From Bacteroidota bacterium (GTDB lineage Bacteria; Bacteroidota; Bacteroidia; Bacteroidales; Cfx3-03), in the NCBI GenBank assembly GCA_013390605.1, contig JACAUB010000001.1, forward strand, positions 1,721,905 through 1,785,904: DNA of 64,000 nt. The letters run 5' to 3'. This document shows, one piece after another, positions 1 to 9,746 of the stretch. How positions within the stretch are numbered: the stretch's first letter is position 1; the number at the start of each line of letters is the position of its first letter. The notes beneath the pieces were generated by a model. It ran no database searches, was not told where the DNA came from, and saw only the letters and a program-made list of their open reading frames with translations. Both the position numbers and the translations under genes were made by a program.

Positions 1-18
1 ATGATTTTTCATTACGGT

Positions 19-1533
19 TTAATCTGTAAATGCTTTAAATGCATTTCCCAGATTTTCTATGATATCTGATGCAATGAGTGTGTCTACTCCAAGATTACCT
101 GCAGCAATATCGCCTGCTGATCCATGCAAATAAACGCCTAATAAAGCAGCATCGAGCGGGGTGTAGTGCTGTGTTAGCAAACCCAGAATAATGCCTGTAA
201 GAACGTCGCCACTGCCTCCTGTTGCCATGCCAGGGTTCCCTGTAGGATTGAAATAAGTTATTCCTTCAGGTGTGCTGATAGATGTAAAGGCTCCTTTTAG
301 AACAACGTAGCATTTATAGCGAACAGAGAATTCCTGCTGCATTTTCAATCGTTCAAATCCATCGGTAGTTGCACCTGTCAACCGTTCAAATTCTTTGAGA
401 TGGGGGGTGAAAATGCATCCGGGAGGGAGAAACGAAAGCCATGTCTTATTTTCGCTGATGATATTGATGGCATCGGCATCAAAGAGGAGGGGGACGCGTG
501 ATTCTTGAATCAATAGTTTTAAGGCTGTTGCTGTTTCTGGACGCTGACCCAGGCCGGGACCGATAGCTATGGCGCTATAGGGTGAAACATCTGGAAGGTG
601 CGAGAAGGCCTCTTTCGATCGGTCGTATGATATCATGACTTCAGGTAATGCGGTTTGCATGGGCGTAGTTGCATCTTCGGGCAGGTGTACGGTTACGAGT
701 CCGGCCCCTGAGCGTAGGGTTGCATGCGCTGATAATATTGCAGCTCCGGTTTTTCCTTTCGATCCTGCGATCAATAATGCATGTCCATATATGCCTTTAT
801 GACTAAACCTTGTCCGTTGACGAAGTCTGGGTTTGATATCATCTTTTGTGAGTAGGTAATAATGGGTGGGGGTACTGAGTAAATAATCGGGATGGATTTT
901 TATATCTAACAGCGTCCATTCTCCTACATAGATATCATTTTCGGGCAGGAAAAAGGCTAGTTTGGGTGTTTGAAAAGAGAGTGTATAGTCGGCCTGAACA
1001 ATGGCTCCTTTTGAAAGGATGGATGAATGATCAGCATATAATCCAGAAGGTATGTCGATAGAGATGATTACAGCCTTGCTTTCATTCATCTGGTTGATGA
1101 TGGCTGCTCCAAGACCGGTAATTGGTCGGGATAACCCTGATCCAAATATGGCATCTACCAGTATATCATCAGAATCAATAGCTGGTATATCGGTCTCGGT
1201 GAAGATATGTTGTATAAATTCGGGGTAATGAGCCTCTAATTTTGTGAGGTTATTCATGCCATCGTCAGAATATTTATCATGGGTATGCACGATATATACC
1301 ATCACTTTAATAAAGTCGTCCTGTAATATTCGGGCTATAGCAGTACCGTCGCCACCGTTGTTGCCCATCCCGCAAAATATTTTAAACGCATGTTCGGTAG
1401 AGCGTCCCGAAATCCAATCGGCACACTTCTTAGCGGCACGTTCCATTAAATCAATTGACTTGATGGGTTCATTTGAAATGGTGAAGGCATCACCCTGGCG
1501 GATCTGGTCAACGGAAAATACTTTTACAGACAT
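19..1533 (-). CDS. nnr: Bifunctional NAD(P)H-hydrate epimerase / ADP-dependent dehydratase
   Basis: Repairs hydrated NADH and NADPH: the N-terminal YjeF/NnrE domain epimerises R- and S-NAD(P)HX and the C-terminal ribokinase-like NnrD domain dehydrates the S form using ADP, in the cytosol. The 504-residue length is normal for the fused form. The epimerase signature GMGNNGGDG lies at about residues 55-63, and the dehydratase nucleotide site GNPGMATGGSGD lies near 430-445. The N-terminal SVDQIRQGD box is also typical. The reading frame ends 18 bp from the window edge, so it is complete. It is divergent from the M28 peptidase; no good promoter was seen. Function is secure from family knowledge. 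Confidence 0.96.
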   Translation of the reverse strand: MSVKVFSVDQIRQGDAFTISNEPIKSIDLMERAAKKCADWISGRSTEHAFKIFCGMGNNGGDGTAIARILQDDFIKVMVYIVHTHDKYSDDGMNNLTKLEAHYPEFIQHIFTETDIPAIDSDDILVDAIFGSGLSRPITGLGAAIINQMNESKAVIISIDIPSGLYADHSSILSKGAIVQADYTLSFQTPKLAFFLPENDIYVGEWTLLDIKIHPDYLLSTPTHYYLLTKDDIKPRLRQRTRFSHKGIYGHALLIAGSKGKTGAAILSAHATLRSGAGLVTVHLPEDATTPMQTALPEVMISYDRSKEAFSHLPDVSPYSAIAIGPGLGQRPETATALKLLIQESRVPLLFDADAINIISENKTWLSFLPPGCIFTPHLKEFERLTGATTDGFERLKMQQEFSVRYKCYVVLKGAFTSISTPEGITYFNPTGNPGMATGGSGDVLTGIILGLLTQHYTPLDAALLGVYLHGSAGDIAAGNLGVDTLIASDIIENLGNAFKAFTD

Positions 1534-1688
1534 TGTATCAATGGATTAGTGATATGATTTTGTAGAATAGTGTATTAATGATTTTAGAAATTAAAAGTAC
1601 TTAAAATTAAGGGAAATCATGAGATGTACTTCTTTTTTATTACTTTAGCCGGTTCGATTTTCCCTTACATCATTTGACATCACCTTAT

Positions 1689-3179
1689 ATGAAGAGTGTA
1701 GTAACATTGAGTTTTTTGCTGCTAATTGGCTTTTATACCCATGCTCAGTTAACAGAAGCACAATCGAAAAAAGCCGAGATGGTGATGAAGACTATTGATG
1801 GCTCAGATATGCTGGATATAGTAAAAGTCCTTTGTCAGAAGGAGATGGGAGGACGGCTGACGGGTTCGCCCGGTTTTGCTAAGGCTGTCGATTTTGTATC
1901 TAAGGATTTTGAATCATGGGGACTATTACCATTAGGTGATAATGGCACATTCTTTCAGAACTTTCAACATCCTTATTCGCAGGTTTATCGCGGTACAAAA
2001 GCAATACTGATGATTCCAGGTCAGCCTGACAAGGAACTTAATTATCCGGATGAATATGCTCCGGGCGCTAATTCGGATAATGGAAAGATAAAAGCAGAAA
2101 TAGTATATGCGGGCTATGCAATTAGTTTGCCTGAATATGGTTATGATGAATTGAAAGATCTGGATATTAATGGAAAGATTGTTATCGTTGAAGATGGTCA
2201 TCCATACATTGGAATTGATAAAAAGATGAAAGATGCCTTTGAAAAAGCATCACAGCGTAGTTTGAAAATAGATAATCTGGTTGCACGTGGTGCGGTAGGT
2301 ATTGTCGTTCCGGGTATTATTATCAACCCAAATATAAAATATGCAAAGGGATTGCTTTCATGTCATCTTTCGGAGTCGATCATAGGTGATATATTTAAAA
2401 AGAGTGGCCGTGACTATTCAGCGATAAAAAAAGATATTAGCCGTTTGTTAAGACCTTATACCTGTTCTACCGGATGTTTTTTAACCATAAAAAGTAAGTC
2501 GGCTCATTTTGAAAATGGAATTGGACAGAATGTATTAGGATTTATTCCCGGTACAGATCCTGTATTATCGAAAGAGACTATTGTTTTATGTGCTCATTTG
2601 GATCATGTAGGTTATAGTGAAGACTTTCCGATTGCTGGTGCTAATGATAATGCATCAGGTTCTTCATTAATTATGCGTATTGGTAAAGCATTGGCAGAAA
2701 CGCCTTTCAGGTTAAGGCGCTCTGTTCTTGTTCTTTTGTTGGGAGGGGAGGAGACCGGCCTGGTTGGGTCAGGTTATTATTCTGAACATCCGGTGACTGA
2801 TATATCGAAAACACTTTTCTTGAATTTTGATATGGTTGGGATGGGCGATAATTTTATCATATCGGGTGGCGATAACTTCCCGGGGATTTATCGTTTCTTT
2901 AAAGATGCTGATTCGAAATACTTTACTCGTTTGATTACAAGTGGACGTAGAAATGCAGATGGACGTCCGCGGACTGATGGTGCCATGTTTTACCGGAATC
3001 ATAGGATTGCTTTTGATTGCGGTCTGTGGGGCGGAAAGTATGAAGGGTATTATCACCATCCTAAAGATTTGCCCGAATATTTACGACCAAACGATATGCG
3101 TGATATGGCGCAATTAATTTATATAAGTGTTGTTAACATGGCTATGTATAATGACAACATTATCCCCGATTGGAATTAA
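1689..3179 (+). CDS. Secreted M28 family zinc aminopeptidase with PA domain
   Basis: Predicted secreted di-zinc exopeptidase of the M28 family. The frame can be read from a TTG at 1674, but the ATG at 1689 is chosen because it gives a compact signal peptide (MKSVVTLSFLLLIGFYTHAQ, cleavage after the Ala before Gln). A protease-associated (PA) insert spans about 125-265. Metal and catalytic residues are all visible: His303 in HLDHVG, Asp320 in GANDNASG, the Glu354-Glu355 pair in GGEETG, Asp381 in NFDMVG and His456/457 in YYHHPKD. Substrate peptide is unknown. It is followed after 14 bp by a membrane protein gene, probably cotranscribed. A weak promoter-like TACTTTAG sits at 1641-1648. Confidence 0.9.
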   Translation: MKSVVTLSFLLLIGFYTHAQLTEAQSKKAEMVMKTIDGSDMLDIVKVLCQKEMGGRLTGSPGFAKAVDFVSKDFESWGLLPLGDNGTFFQNFQHPYSQVYRGTKAILMIPGQPDKELNYPDEYAPGANSDNGKIKAEIVYAGYAISLPEYGYDELKDLDINGKIVIVEDGHPYIGIDKKMKDAFEKASQRSLKIDNLVARGAVGIVVPGIIINPNIKYAKGLLSCHLSESIIGDIFKKSGRDYSAIKKDISRLLRPYTCSTGCFLTIKSKSAHFENGIGQNVLGFIPGTDPVLSKETIVLCAHLDHVGYSEDFPIAGANDNASGSSLIMRIGKALAETPFRLRRSVLVLLLGGEETGLVGSGYYSEHPVTDISKTLFLNFDMVGMGDNFIISGGDNFPGIYRFFKDADSKYFTRLITSGRRNADGRPRTDGAMFYRNHRIAFDCGLWGGKYEGYYHHPKDLPEYLRPNDMRDMAQLIYISVVNMAMYNDNIIPDWN

Positions 3180-3193
3180 TTTAAATCTGTTTT

Positions 3194-3895
3194 ATGAAGA
3201 AGAATGATAGTACCCTCCTTTTACTTTTCGTCTTATTGGTTTTACCTTTTTTTATAAATACTTCGTTATTATTATTATACAATGATATGAATAAGGAGCA
3301 TGGTTTAATAATGAGTTTTATAAAGTTTGCGGTATTGGCAACATTTGGAGAAGTGTTGGGATATCGGATAAAAACAGGCGGATACGACTTAGCTGATTTC
3401 GGTATTTTGCCGCGTGCATTAGTTTGGGGTTTGATTGGTTTATCGGTGAAGACCGCATTTACCATCTTTAGTACTGGGGTACCCGCCTTCTTAGCCTATT
3501 GTGGATTAACAGATAGTGTTGCTGCAATGGCTCCTGGTAGTGCAATTACAGTGTTAAAGATCTTTACCGCTTTTTGCATAAGCTTTGTTTTGAATATTCT
3601 CTTTGCACCATTGATGATGACATTTCATAAGATTACCGATGCGCATATTGAAAGTTATCATGGCTCAATTATCTCTGTTTTTAAGAAAATAGAATTCAAG
3701 AAGATTCTATTTACTATAAATTGGGATGTACATTATGGTTTTGTCTTGATGAAAAGTATTCCTTTTTTCTGGATTCCGGCACATACGATCACATTTCTAT
3801 TGCCACCGCAACATCAGGTTCTATTTGCTGCATTTCTGGGTGTCATGTTAGGTGTAATTCTTTCTGTTGCCGCTGTTAGTGGGAAGAAAAGATAA
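3194..3895 (+). CDS. Hypothetical multi-pass membrane protein, weakly Mpv17/PMP22-like
   Basis: A 233-residue inner-membrane protein with a hydrophobic N-terminal helix (residues 7-29) and further membrane segments around 35-55, 70-100, 110-140 and 185-225. I do not recognise it with certainty. The C-terminal stretch, with W near the start of a helix, IPFFWIPAH, then LLPPQHQVLF and a final hydrophobic helix ending LGVILS, has the order and spacing of the Mpv17/PMP22 family signature (W, P-x-W-P, N/T-F, P, R/Q-x-L). That is pattern resemblance only. It starts 14 bp after the M28 peptidase stop, suggesting one transcript. A short imperfect hairpin (3902-3930) follows and may end it. No function is assigned. 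Confidence 0.6.
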   Translation: MKKNDSTLLLLFVLLVLPFFINTSLLLLYNDMNKEHGLIMSFIKFAVLATFGEVLGYRIKTGGYDLADFGILPRALVWGLIGLSVKTAFTIFSTGVPAFLAYCGLTDSVAAMAPGSAITVLKIFTAFCISFVLNILFAPLMMTFHKITDAHIESYHGSIISVFKKIEFKKILFTINWDVHYGFVLMKSIPFFWIPAHTITFLLPPQHQVLFAAFLGVMLGVILSVAAVSGKKR

Positions 3896-4005
3896 TATAA
3901 AGAATCTGAAAAAATATTTTCAGGATTATTTTGTAGCCTGAAAGGAAGTTATAAATTTGCTGAATATTTCACTCAACATATTTTCTCCTATTTATTAAAT
4001 TATCT

Positions 4006-5340
4006 ATGCTCACAAATACGAAAGATACTCCCATCCCATCTGAAATTGTAAACCAGGTTATCAATGAAATGAAGCTTGCCAGTGTTGGTAGAGCCTCTAT
4101 CAGAGAAATTAAAAGATTGGTTGATAACATTGAAAAAGCTTCCGGTATTTCATTCGTTAGAATGGAAATGGGCGTGCCGGGATTGAAACCTGCCCAGGTA
4201 GGTGTAGAAGCTGAAGTAGAAGCACTACAGCGTGGTGTGGCTGCTATTTATCCTGAGATTGATGGATTGCCCCACCTGAAGTTAGAAATAGCTCGTTTCG
4301 TTAAGTTATTTCTCGATACAGATGTTAGTCCTGAGTCGTGTATTCCTACGGTAGGCTCTATGCAAGGAAGTTTTGCCATCTTTATGACCTTGTCTCGTCT
4401 TCACAAAGAGAGAGATACTACATTGTTTATTGATCCCGGTTTCCCGGTACATAAAATGCAACATAAGGTCTTGGGTCTTAAGTTTGAATCATTTGATGTT
4501 TACAATTATCGGGGTGCTTTGCTCCGTGAGAAACTGGAGAGTTATTTTAAACAGGGAAACATCCACTCGGTTCTTTATTCAAATCCCAATAATCCTTCAT
4601 GGATCTGTTTTACTGATGATGAGTTGAAAATAATCGGGGAGTTAGCTGACAAGTATAATGTTGTTGTGCTTGAGGACCTGGCTTACTTTGGAATGGATTT
4701 TCGAAAGGATTATTCTAAGCCTGGTCTGCCACCATTCCAGCCAACAGTAGCTAAATATACCGATAACTACATTCTGATGATTTCGAGTTCGAAGGCATTT
4801 AGTTATGCCGGGCAGCGTATTGGAATGATGGTTATATCTGATAAGTTGTTTAGCAGTCAGTACGAAGATCTATTACTCTATTACAATAGTGATATTTTTG
4901 GACGAGCCATGGTTTTTGGAACCATCTATTGTTTAAGTTCGGGTACGGCACATTCTGCTCAATATGCACTGGCTGCTATTCTGAAATCGTGTAATGAGGG
5001 TGAGTTTAACTTTGTTCGCGATGTTCGTGAATATGGTGAAAAGGCTCACATTATGAAAGAACTGTTTACTTCGAATGGTTTTATCATTGTTTATGATAAG
5101 GATATTGATCAACCTATTGCTGATGGGTTCTATTTTACGATTGCTTATCCTGGTTTAAGTGGAGAGGCATTACTTGAGGAGTTGATCTATTATGGAATTA
5201 GTGCTATCGCGCTTTCTATTACCGGATCTGAACACTCTGAAGGACTAAGGGCTTGTGTTTCATTGGTTCCCAGGACGCAATTTCCTGAAATGGGGAATCG
5301 TTTAAAGAGGTTCCATTTGGACCATCCTATTGAGAAATAA
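4006..5340 (+). CDS. PLP-dependent class I/II aminotransferase
   Basis: Fold-type I pyridoxal-phosphate enzyme. The Schiff-base lysine is Lys263 in the SSSKAFSYAGQR motif, the substrate/PLP motif NPNNPSW is at 193-199, and the PLP ring partner Asp lies in VVLEDLAY near 224. The length (444) is slightly long for an aspartate-type aminotransferase because of an N-terminal extension of about 45 residues. Donor and acceptor cannot be read from the sequence; aromatic or branched-chain transamination are both possible. It stands alone between a membrane protein gene and the convergent folD, with a shared bidirectional terminator at 5361-5404. Confidence 0.85.
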   Translation: MLTNTKDTPIPSEIVNQVINEMKLASVGRASIREIKRLVDNIEKASGISFVRMEMGVPGLKPAQVGVEAEVEALQRGVAAIYPEIDGLPHLKLEIARFVKLFLDTDVSPESCIPTVGSMQGSFAIFMTLSRLHKERDTTLFIDPGFPVHKMQHKVLGLKFESFDVYNYRGALLREKLESYFKQGNIHSVLYSNPNNPSWICFTDDELKIIGELADKYNVVVLEDLAYFGMDFRKDYSKPGLPPFQPTVAKYTDNYILMISSSKAFSYAGQRIGMMVISDKLFSSQYEDLLLYYNSDIFGRAMVFGTIYCLSSGTAHSAQYALAAILKSCNEGEFNFVRDVREYGEKAHIMKELFTSNGFIIVYDKDIDQPIADGFYFTIAYPGLSGEALLEELIYYGISAIALSITGSEHSEGLRACVSLVPRTQFPEMGNRLKRFHLDHPIEK

Positions 5341-5360
5341 GACTGATCACAGATAAAAAC

Positions 5361-5404
5361 AAAAGAGCCATCCTTCGAAATATTCATTTGGGATGGCTCT
5401 TTTT
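5361..5404. terminator. Bidirectional Rho-independent terminator
   Basis: A perfect 13-bp inverted repeat (AAAAGAGCCATCC at 5361-5373 with its complement at 5392-5404) has an A-tract on one side and T-tract on the other. It lies between the convergent aminotransferase and folD genes and can terminate both. Confidence 0.9.
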
Positions 5405-5422
5405 ATTTTTAGACAGATAGGT

Positions 5423-6304
5423 CTATTTATAAATCTCTTTGTTGTATGCTTTAAAGGTATTCATGATTAATGAAACGATCGTCATGGGGCCAACACCACC
5501 CGGAACAGGTGATATAGCTGAACATTTAGGTGCGACTGTAAGATAATCAACATCGCCAATCAATCTGTAACCTGTTTTCTTTGTGTCGTCGTCAATTCTG
5601 TGCATACCGACATCGATAACTACAGCTCCCTGTTTTACCATATCAGCTTTAACATAATGTGGTTGTCCTACTGCCGCAATAAGGATGTCTGCTGTTAGAC
5701 AGATCTCTTTTACATTGGTGGTTTTGGTATGACAAAGTGTTACAGTGCAATTACCGGGATTGCTTTTTCTCGACATTAAAATACTGATCGGTGTACCTAC
5801 ATTATTGCTTCGGCCTAGTACAACACAATGTTTTCCTTCTGTTTCAATTTTAGCAAATTCCAGCATTTTTAGGATGCCGAATGGTGTAGCAGAAATAAAT
5901 GAAGGTAATCCGGTAACCATTCTGCCAAGATTTTCAGGATGAAATCCATCTACATCTTTAGATGGACTGATGGCTTGTAAAATGGTGGTCTCATTGATGT
6001 GTTTAGGAAGTGGAACCTGCACAATAAATCCATCAACTTCGTCATCGTCATTAAGAAATTGTACTATTTTGAGTAGTTCTTCTTCTTTGGTAGAAGCAGG
6101 AAGTCTATAGATAGATGATGTGAAGCCAACTTCTTGACATGCTTTTTCCTTGCCATTAACATAAGTATGGCTTGCAGGATCGTCGCCAACAAGTATTGCA
6201 GCCAGATGTGGAGCACGTTCTCCACGATCTATGATTTCTGCAACCTGACGTTTGATGTCCTCTTTAATGGTAGCTGCAATTTTTTTACCGTCAATGATTT
6301 CCAT
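5423..6304 (-). CDS. folD: Methylenetetrahydrofolate dehydrogenase / methenyl-THF cyclohydrolase
   Basis: Bifunctional one-carbon enzyme interconverting 5,10-methylene-THF, 5,10-methenyl-THF and 10-formyl-THF, with NADP. The 293-residue length is standard. Visible signatures: the YVNGKEKACQEVG segment near residue 50 containing the catalytic lysine, the dinucleotide loop VVLGRSNNVGTP at about 160-172, and the C-terminal PVPGGVGPMT. It begins 42 bp after ffh on the same strand, so ffh and folD probably form one transcript ending in the terminator at 5361-5404. Confidence 0.97.
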   Translation of the reverse strand: MEIIDGKKIAATIKEDIKRQVAEIIDRGERAPHLAAILVGDDPASHTYVNGKEKACQEVGFTSSIYRLPASTKEEELLKIVQFLNDDDEVDGFIVQVPLPKHINETTILQAISPSKDVDGFHPENLGRMVTGLPSFISATPFGILKMLEFAKIETEGKHCVVLGRSNNVGTPISILMSRKSNPGNCTVTLCHTKTTNVKEICLTADILIAAVGQPHYVKADMVKQGAVVIDVGMHRIDDDTKKTGYRLIGDVDYLTVAPKCSAISPVPGGVGPMTIVSLIMNTFKAYNKEIYK

Positions 6305-6346
6305 ATTCTTTATTGAAAGGTTATTATTGTTTAGGTATTTTGTTGA

Positions 6347-7672
6347 TTAACGACGTTTCATCATCTTGGCCATTCCCTGGCGTCCCTGAGTTGTCATCAT
6401 CTTCATGATCTTACGGGTGTCGTCGAATTGTTTGATTAAACGATTTACAGCCTGTATGTCGTTTCCGGAACCCGCTGCAATACGTTTACGACGACTTCCA
6501 TTGATAAGGGCTGGCGTTTCACGTTCGGCAGGTGTCATTGATTGAATGATAGCTTCGATAGCTTTGAAAGCATTATCGTCGATATCAATGTCCTTCATCA
6601 TTTTGCCCATACCCGGAATCATGCCAAGAAGCTCCTTCATATTCCCCATCTTCTTTATCTGCTGTATCTGACCGATAAAGTCGTTGAAATTGAATTGGTC
6701 CTTTGCTATTTTTTTCTGAAGCTTTTTAGCCTCTTCTTCGTCAAATTGTTCTTGTGCACGTTCTACCAACGAAACAATATCACCCATCCCAAGTATACGG
6801 TCGGCCATACGTTCCGGATAGAAGATATCGAGTGCATCAAGCTTTTCGCCAAGACCCACAAACTTAATAGGTTTGTTGACGACAGTTTTGATGGTCAGTG
6901 CAGCACCACCTCGTGTATCACCATCTAATTTTGTGAGGATAACCCCGTCAAAATTCAAGCGATCATTAAATGATTTAGCAGTATTAACAGCATCCTGACC
7001 GGTCATTGCATCAACAACGAAGAGAATTTCATGAGGAGATACCGCATCTTTGATGGCTGCAATCTCATTCATCATCTGTTCATCTATAGCTAAACGACCT
7101 GCAGTATCAATCAATACTACATCATGGCCTTTTTCTTTTGCGAAAGCGATGGCTTTCTTTGCAATTTTTACAGGCTCTTTGCTATCTATTTCAACAAAAA
7201 CATCAACATCTATTTGTTCACCAAGAACACGAAGCTGTTCCATAGCAGCCGGACGGTATACATCGCAGGCAACCATTAAAGGACGCTTTCCTCTTTTAAG
7301 TTTCAGGTGATTTGCCAGCTTAGCTGAAAAGGTTGTTTTACCTGAACCCTGCAAACCAGACATTAAGATTACCGTTGGGTTTCCTTTCAGGTTAATGTCT
7401 ACACGTTGTCCACCCATGAGTTGTGCTAACTCATCATGTACAATCTTAACCATTAACTGTCCGGGCGAAACAGCTGTGAGTACATTCTCACCCATTGCTT
7501 TTTCTTTAACCTGATCAGTAAATTGTTTAGCAACCTTGAAGCTTACGTCGGCATCAAGAAGGGCTCTTCTCACTTCTTTCAATGTTTCTGCCACATTGAT
7601 TTCAGTGATACGGTTCTGGCCCTTTAATAGTTTAAAGGAGCGTTCAAGTTTCTCGGATAAATTCTCAAACAT
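6347..7672 (-). CDS. ffh: Signal recognition particle GTPase
   Basis: SRP54 homologue that binds signal sequences of nascent membrane proteins and the 4.5S RNA and docks on FtsY. The order is N domain (1-85), G domain with P-loop GLQGSGKTT near 105-113, DTAGRLAID near 190 and TKLDGDTRGGA near 247, then a methionine-rich M domain from about 300 with GMIPGMGKMM and a basic RNA-binding helix containing the SRRKRIAAGSG segment. Length 441 is normal. A promoter -7 box (TAATTTTG, minus strand, 7700-7707) lies 28 bp upstream. Leads the ffh-folD unit. Confidence 0.98.
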   Translation of the reverse strand: MFENLSEKLERSFKLLKGQNRITEINVAETLKEVRRALLDADVSFKVAKQFTDQVKEKAMGENVLTAVSPGQLMVKIVHDELAQLMGGQRVDINLKGNPTVILMSGLQGSGKTTFSAKLANHLKLKRGKRPLMVACDVYRPAAMEQLRVLGEQIDVDVFVEIDSKEPVKIAKKAIAFAKEKGHDVVLIDTAGRLAIDEQMMNEIAAIKDAVSPHEILFVVDAMTGQDAVNTAKSFNDRLNFDGVILTKLDGDTRGGAALTIKTVVNKPIKFVGLGEKLDALDIFYPERMADRILGMGDIVSLVERAQEQFDEEEAKKLQKKIAKDQFNFNDFIGQIQQIKKMGNMKELLGMIPGMGKMMKDIDIDDNAFKAIEAIIQSMTPAERETPALINGSRRKRIAAGSGNDIQAVNRLIKQFDDTRKIMKMMTTQGRQGMAKMMKRR

Positions 7673-7887
7673 AGTTGTGATATTTCTTTAAAGAGTTTGC
7701 AAAATTAAGAAAAATCATTGATTTAATTGCCTATACTCTTGAACGATCAACGAAATGTTCTAACTTATTTTTTATAAGGGGGTTAAACCTTGTGCTATTT
7801 GGATAGTCATATTTAAAATGAATTATGATTGTAGGGTGTTTGGCATTTTAGCTGTACTATGATATAACTACAAAAAAACTAACGCTT

Positions 7888-9000
7888 ATGAGAATCCTTC
7901 ATGTGTCAACAGCATTGAGTTGGAGAGGTGGAGAACAGCAGTTAACCTATCTGATAGAATCATTGAGATCAATGGATATTGAACAGGTTGTATTTTGTCC
8001 GCTAGGATCAGCGATAGAACAATATTGTAAGGATCATGATATTGCTCATTATTCTTTTTATCGAAGTAACTTAAAGATATTTATCTCATACTCTCTGATG
8101 TCGGTTTGCCAGACTAACAAGATTAATGTTATTCATACGCATGATTCTCATTCACATACTTTAGCAGTATTGGCTTCTGTCATTTATGGAAATACGGTTC
8201 CTGTTATTGTAAGTAAACGCACAGCTTTTCCTGTAAATAATAGCTTTCTATCAAGGTATAAATATAATTATCATTTAATTACGAAGATTCTTTGCGTTTC
8301 GCATAAAGTAAAAGATGAAGTTTCGAAGATTGTTTATAATACCCAAAAGCTTGAAACCGTTTATTCTGGAGTTGAAATTAAAAGGTTTTCGCATAAAATA
8401 GAACCCTTAATGTCTCTGGAAGCTTTAGGGACTAAATTAGAACGTCCTTTTATTGGCAATGTTTCTGCCTTGAGCAATGAAAAAGATCTGTTTACTTTTA
8501 TTGATACGGCTGCTACTTATTATACGAAGGGACGAAAGGGTACATTCTTTATTGTTGGTGAAGGGATGAATAGAACGAAGATTCAAAAATATATTCATCA
8601 GAAGAATTTAACTGAAAAAGTAATCTTAACGGGATTTCAAAAAGATATCCCTTCTATCATGAAGCAGTTTGATTGCTTTTTGTTTACTTCTAATGCTGAG
8701 GGGTTGGGAACTTCTATTCTGGATGCTATGGCAAGCAAGGTTCCTATTATTGCAACCCCGGCAGGTGGAATTCCTGAATTAATTATTGATAAACAAACCG
8801 GATTATTGGCTTCTGTTAAAGATTTTGAAACGATGACCATCTCTATTATCCGGATTTTAGATGATGAGAAACTAAGAAACCACCTTATTGATGAAGCTTT
8901 CAAGCATGTTAGAAAGTTTACAAAAGAAAAAATGGCGGTTCAGACTGTGAATGAATATTATCAGGCAGCTTATGTGGTGCAGCCGGTTTTGGTTCACTGA
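7888..9000 (+). CDS. GT4-type glycosyltransferase
   Basis: GT-B fold retaining glycosyltransferase of family 4. The N-terminal acceptor domain opens with MRILHVSTALSWRGGEQQ (the glycine-rich loop seen in GT4 enzymes). The C-terminal donor-sugar domain holds the E-x7-E type motif in EGLGTSILDAMASKVP followed by IIATPAGGIPELI near residues 270-300. 370 residues is typical. Cytosolic or membrane-peripheral. Sugar donor and acceptor cannot be read; a role in surface polysaccharide or lipooligosaccharide is likely but inferred. Followed after 41 bp by pdxH. Confidence 0.9.
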   Translation: MRILHVSTALSWRGGEQQLTYLIESLRSMDIEQVVFCPLGSAIEQYCKDHDIAHYSFYRSNLKIFISYSLMSVCQTNKINVIHTHDSHSHTLAVLASVIYGNTVPVIVSKRTAFPVNNSFLSRYKYNYHLITKILCVSHKVKDEVSKIVYNTQKLETVYSGVEIKRFSHKIEPLMSLEALGTKLERPFIGNVSALSNEKDLFTFIDTAATYYTKGRKGTFFIVGEGMNRTKIQKYIHQKNLTEKVILTGFQKDIPSIMKQFDCFLFTSNAEGLGTSILDAMASKVPIIATPAGGIPELIIDKQTGLLASVKDFETMTISIIRILDDEKLRNHLIDEAFKHVRKFTKEKMAVQTVNEYYQAAYVVQPVLVH

Positions 9001-9041
9001 ACAATGAGATAATTTTCTTGTTTCAAAGAAAATAACTTATT

Positions 9042-9686
9042 ATGCCGCATCCTATCTTACACAATATACGAAAAGATTATCAAAGAGAACGTCTTCTCGA
9101 AAACAATGTTAATAGCGATCCTTTTTTGCAATTCAGGCATTGGCTCAATCAGGCGATAGAAGCCGGTATTGATGAACCTACTGCCATGATGTTATCAACT
9201 GTAGATGTAAATGGTAATCCATCATCCCGAATCGTTTTGTTGAAAGACGCAACAAATAAAGGACTTACCTTTTTTACGAATTATGAGAGCCGAAAAGGAG
9301 AGGAGATGCTACATCATCCAAAGGTAGCTGCGCTTTTCTTCTGGAGTGCGCTTGAACGACAAGTTAGAATAGAGGGCTTTGCTGAAAAGATTGATAGTAC
9401 ACTCTCTGATGATTATTTTACGAGCAGACCAGTAGATAGTAGATTTGCTGCACATGCATCACCACAAAGTAAAGTTATTACTGGAAGAGATATTCTGGAA
9501 TCCGAACTTGAAGCTGTTAAAAAAAGATATGCTGATATCGATATCCCTCGTCCTGCACATTGGGGCGGGTATCAGATTATTCCGAATTATTTTGAATTCT
9601 GGCAGGGTGGTGCGGCTCGATTGCACGATCGCTTAAGGTACACAAAACAATCTTCAGATTGGAAAATTGAAAGATTGGCACCATAA
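9042..9686 (+). CDS. pdxH: Pyridoxamine/pyridoxine 5'-phosphate oxidase
   Basis: FMN-dependent, oxygen-using oxidase making pyridoxal 5'-phosphate from PNP or PMP. FMN contacts are seen in SSRIVLLKDATNKGLTFFTN (about 63-82) and YESRKGEEM, and the product-binding C-terminal signature is intact: PNYFEFWQGG followed by RLHDRLRY near 180-200. 214 residues is the standard length. Its dependence on oxygen suggests the organism meets at least some oxygen. It lies 41 bp after a glycosyltransferase gene and ends in a clear terminator. Confidence 0.97.
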   Translation: MPHPILHNIRKDYQRERLLENNVNSDPFLQFRHWLNQAIEAGIDEPTAMMLSTVDVNGNPSSRIVLLKDATNKGLTFFTNYESRKGEEMLHHPKVAALFFWSALERQVRIEGFAEKIDSTLSDDYFTSRPVDSRFAAHASPQSKVITGRDILESELEAVKKRYADIDIPRPAHWGGYQIIPNYFEFWQGGAARLHDRLRYTKQSSDWKIERLAP

Positions 9687-9688
9687 TG

Positions 9689-9724
9689 AAAAAAGGCTGT
9701 TCAAATTAATGAGCAGCCTTTTTT
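9689..9724 (+). terminator. Rho-independent terminator after pdxH
   Basis: An 11-bp stem (AAAAAAGGCTG, 9689-9699, with CAGCCTTTTTT, 9714-9724) just after the pdxH stop. It can also serve the convergent gene that ends at 9747. Confidence 0.88.
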
Positions 9725-9746
9725 GATATTTTAACGAGCAGTAGTA

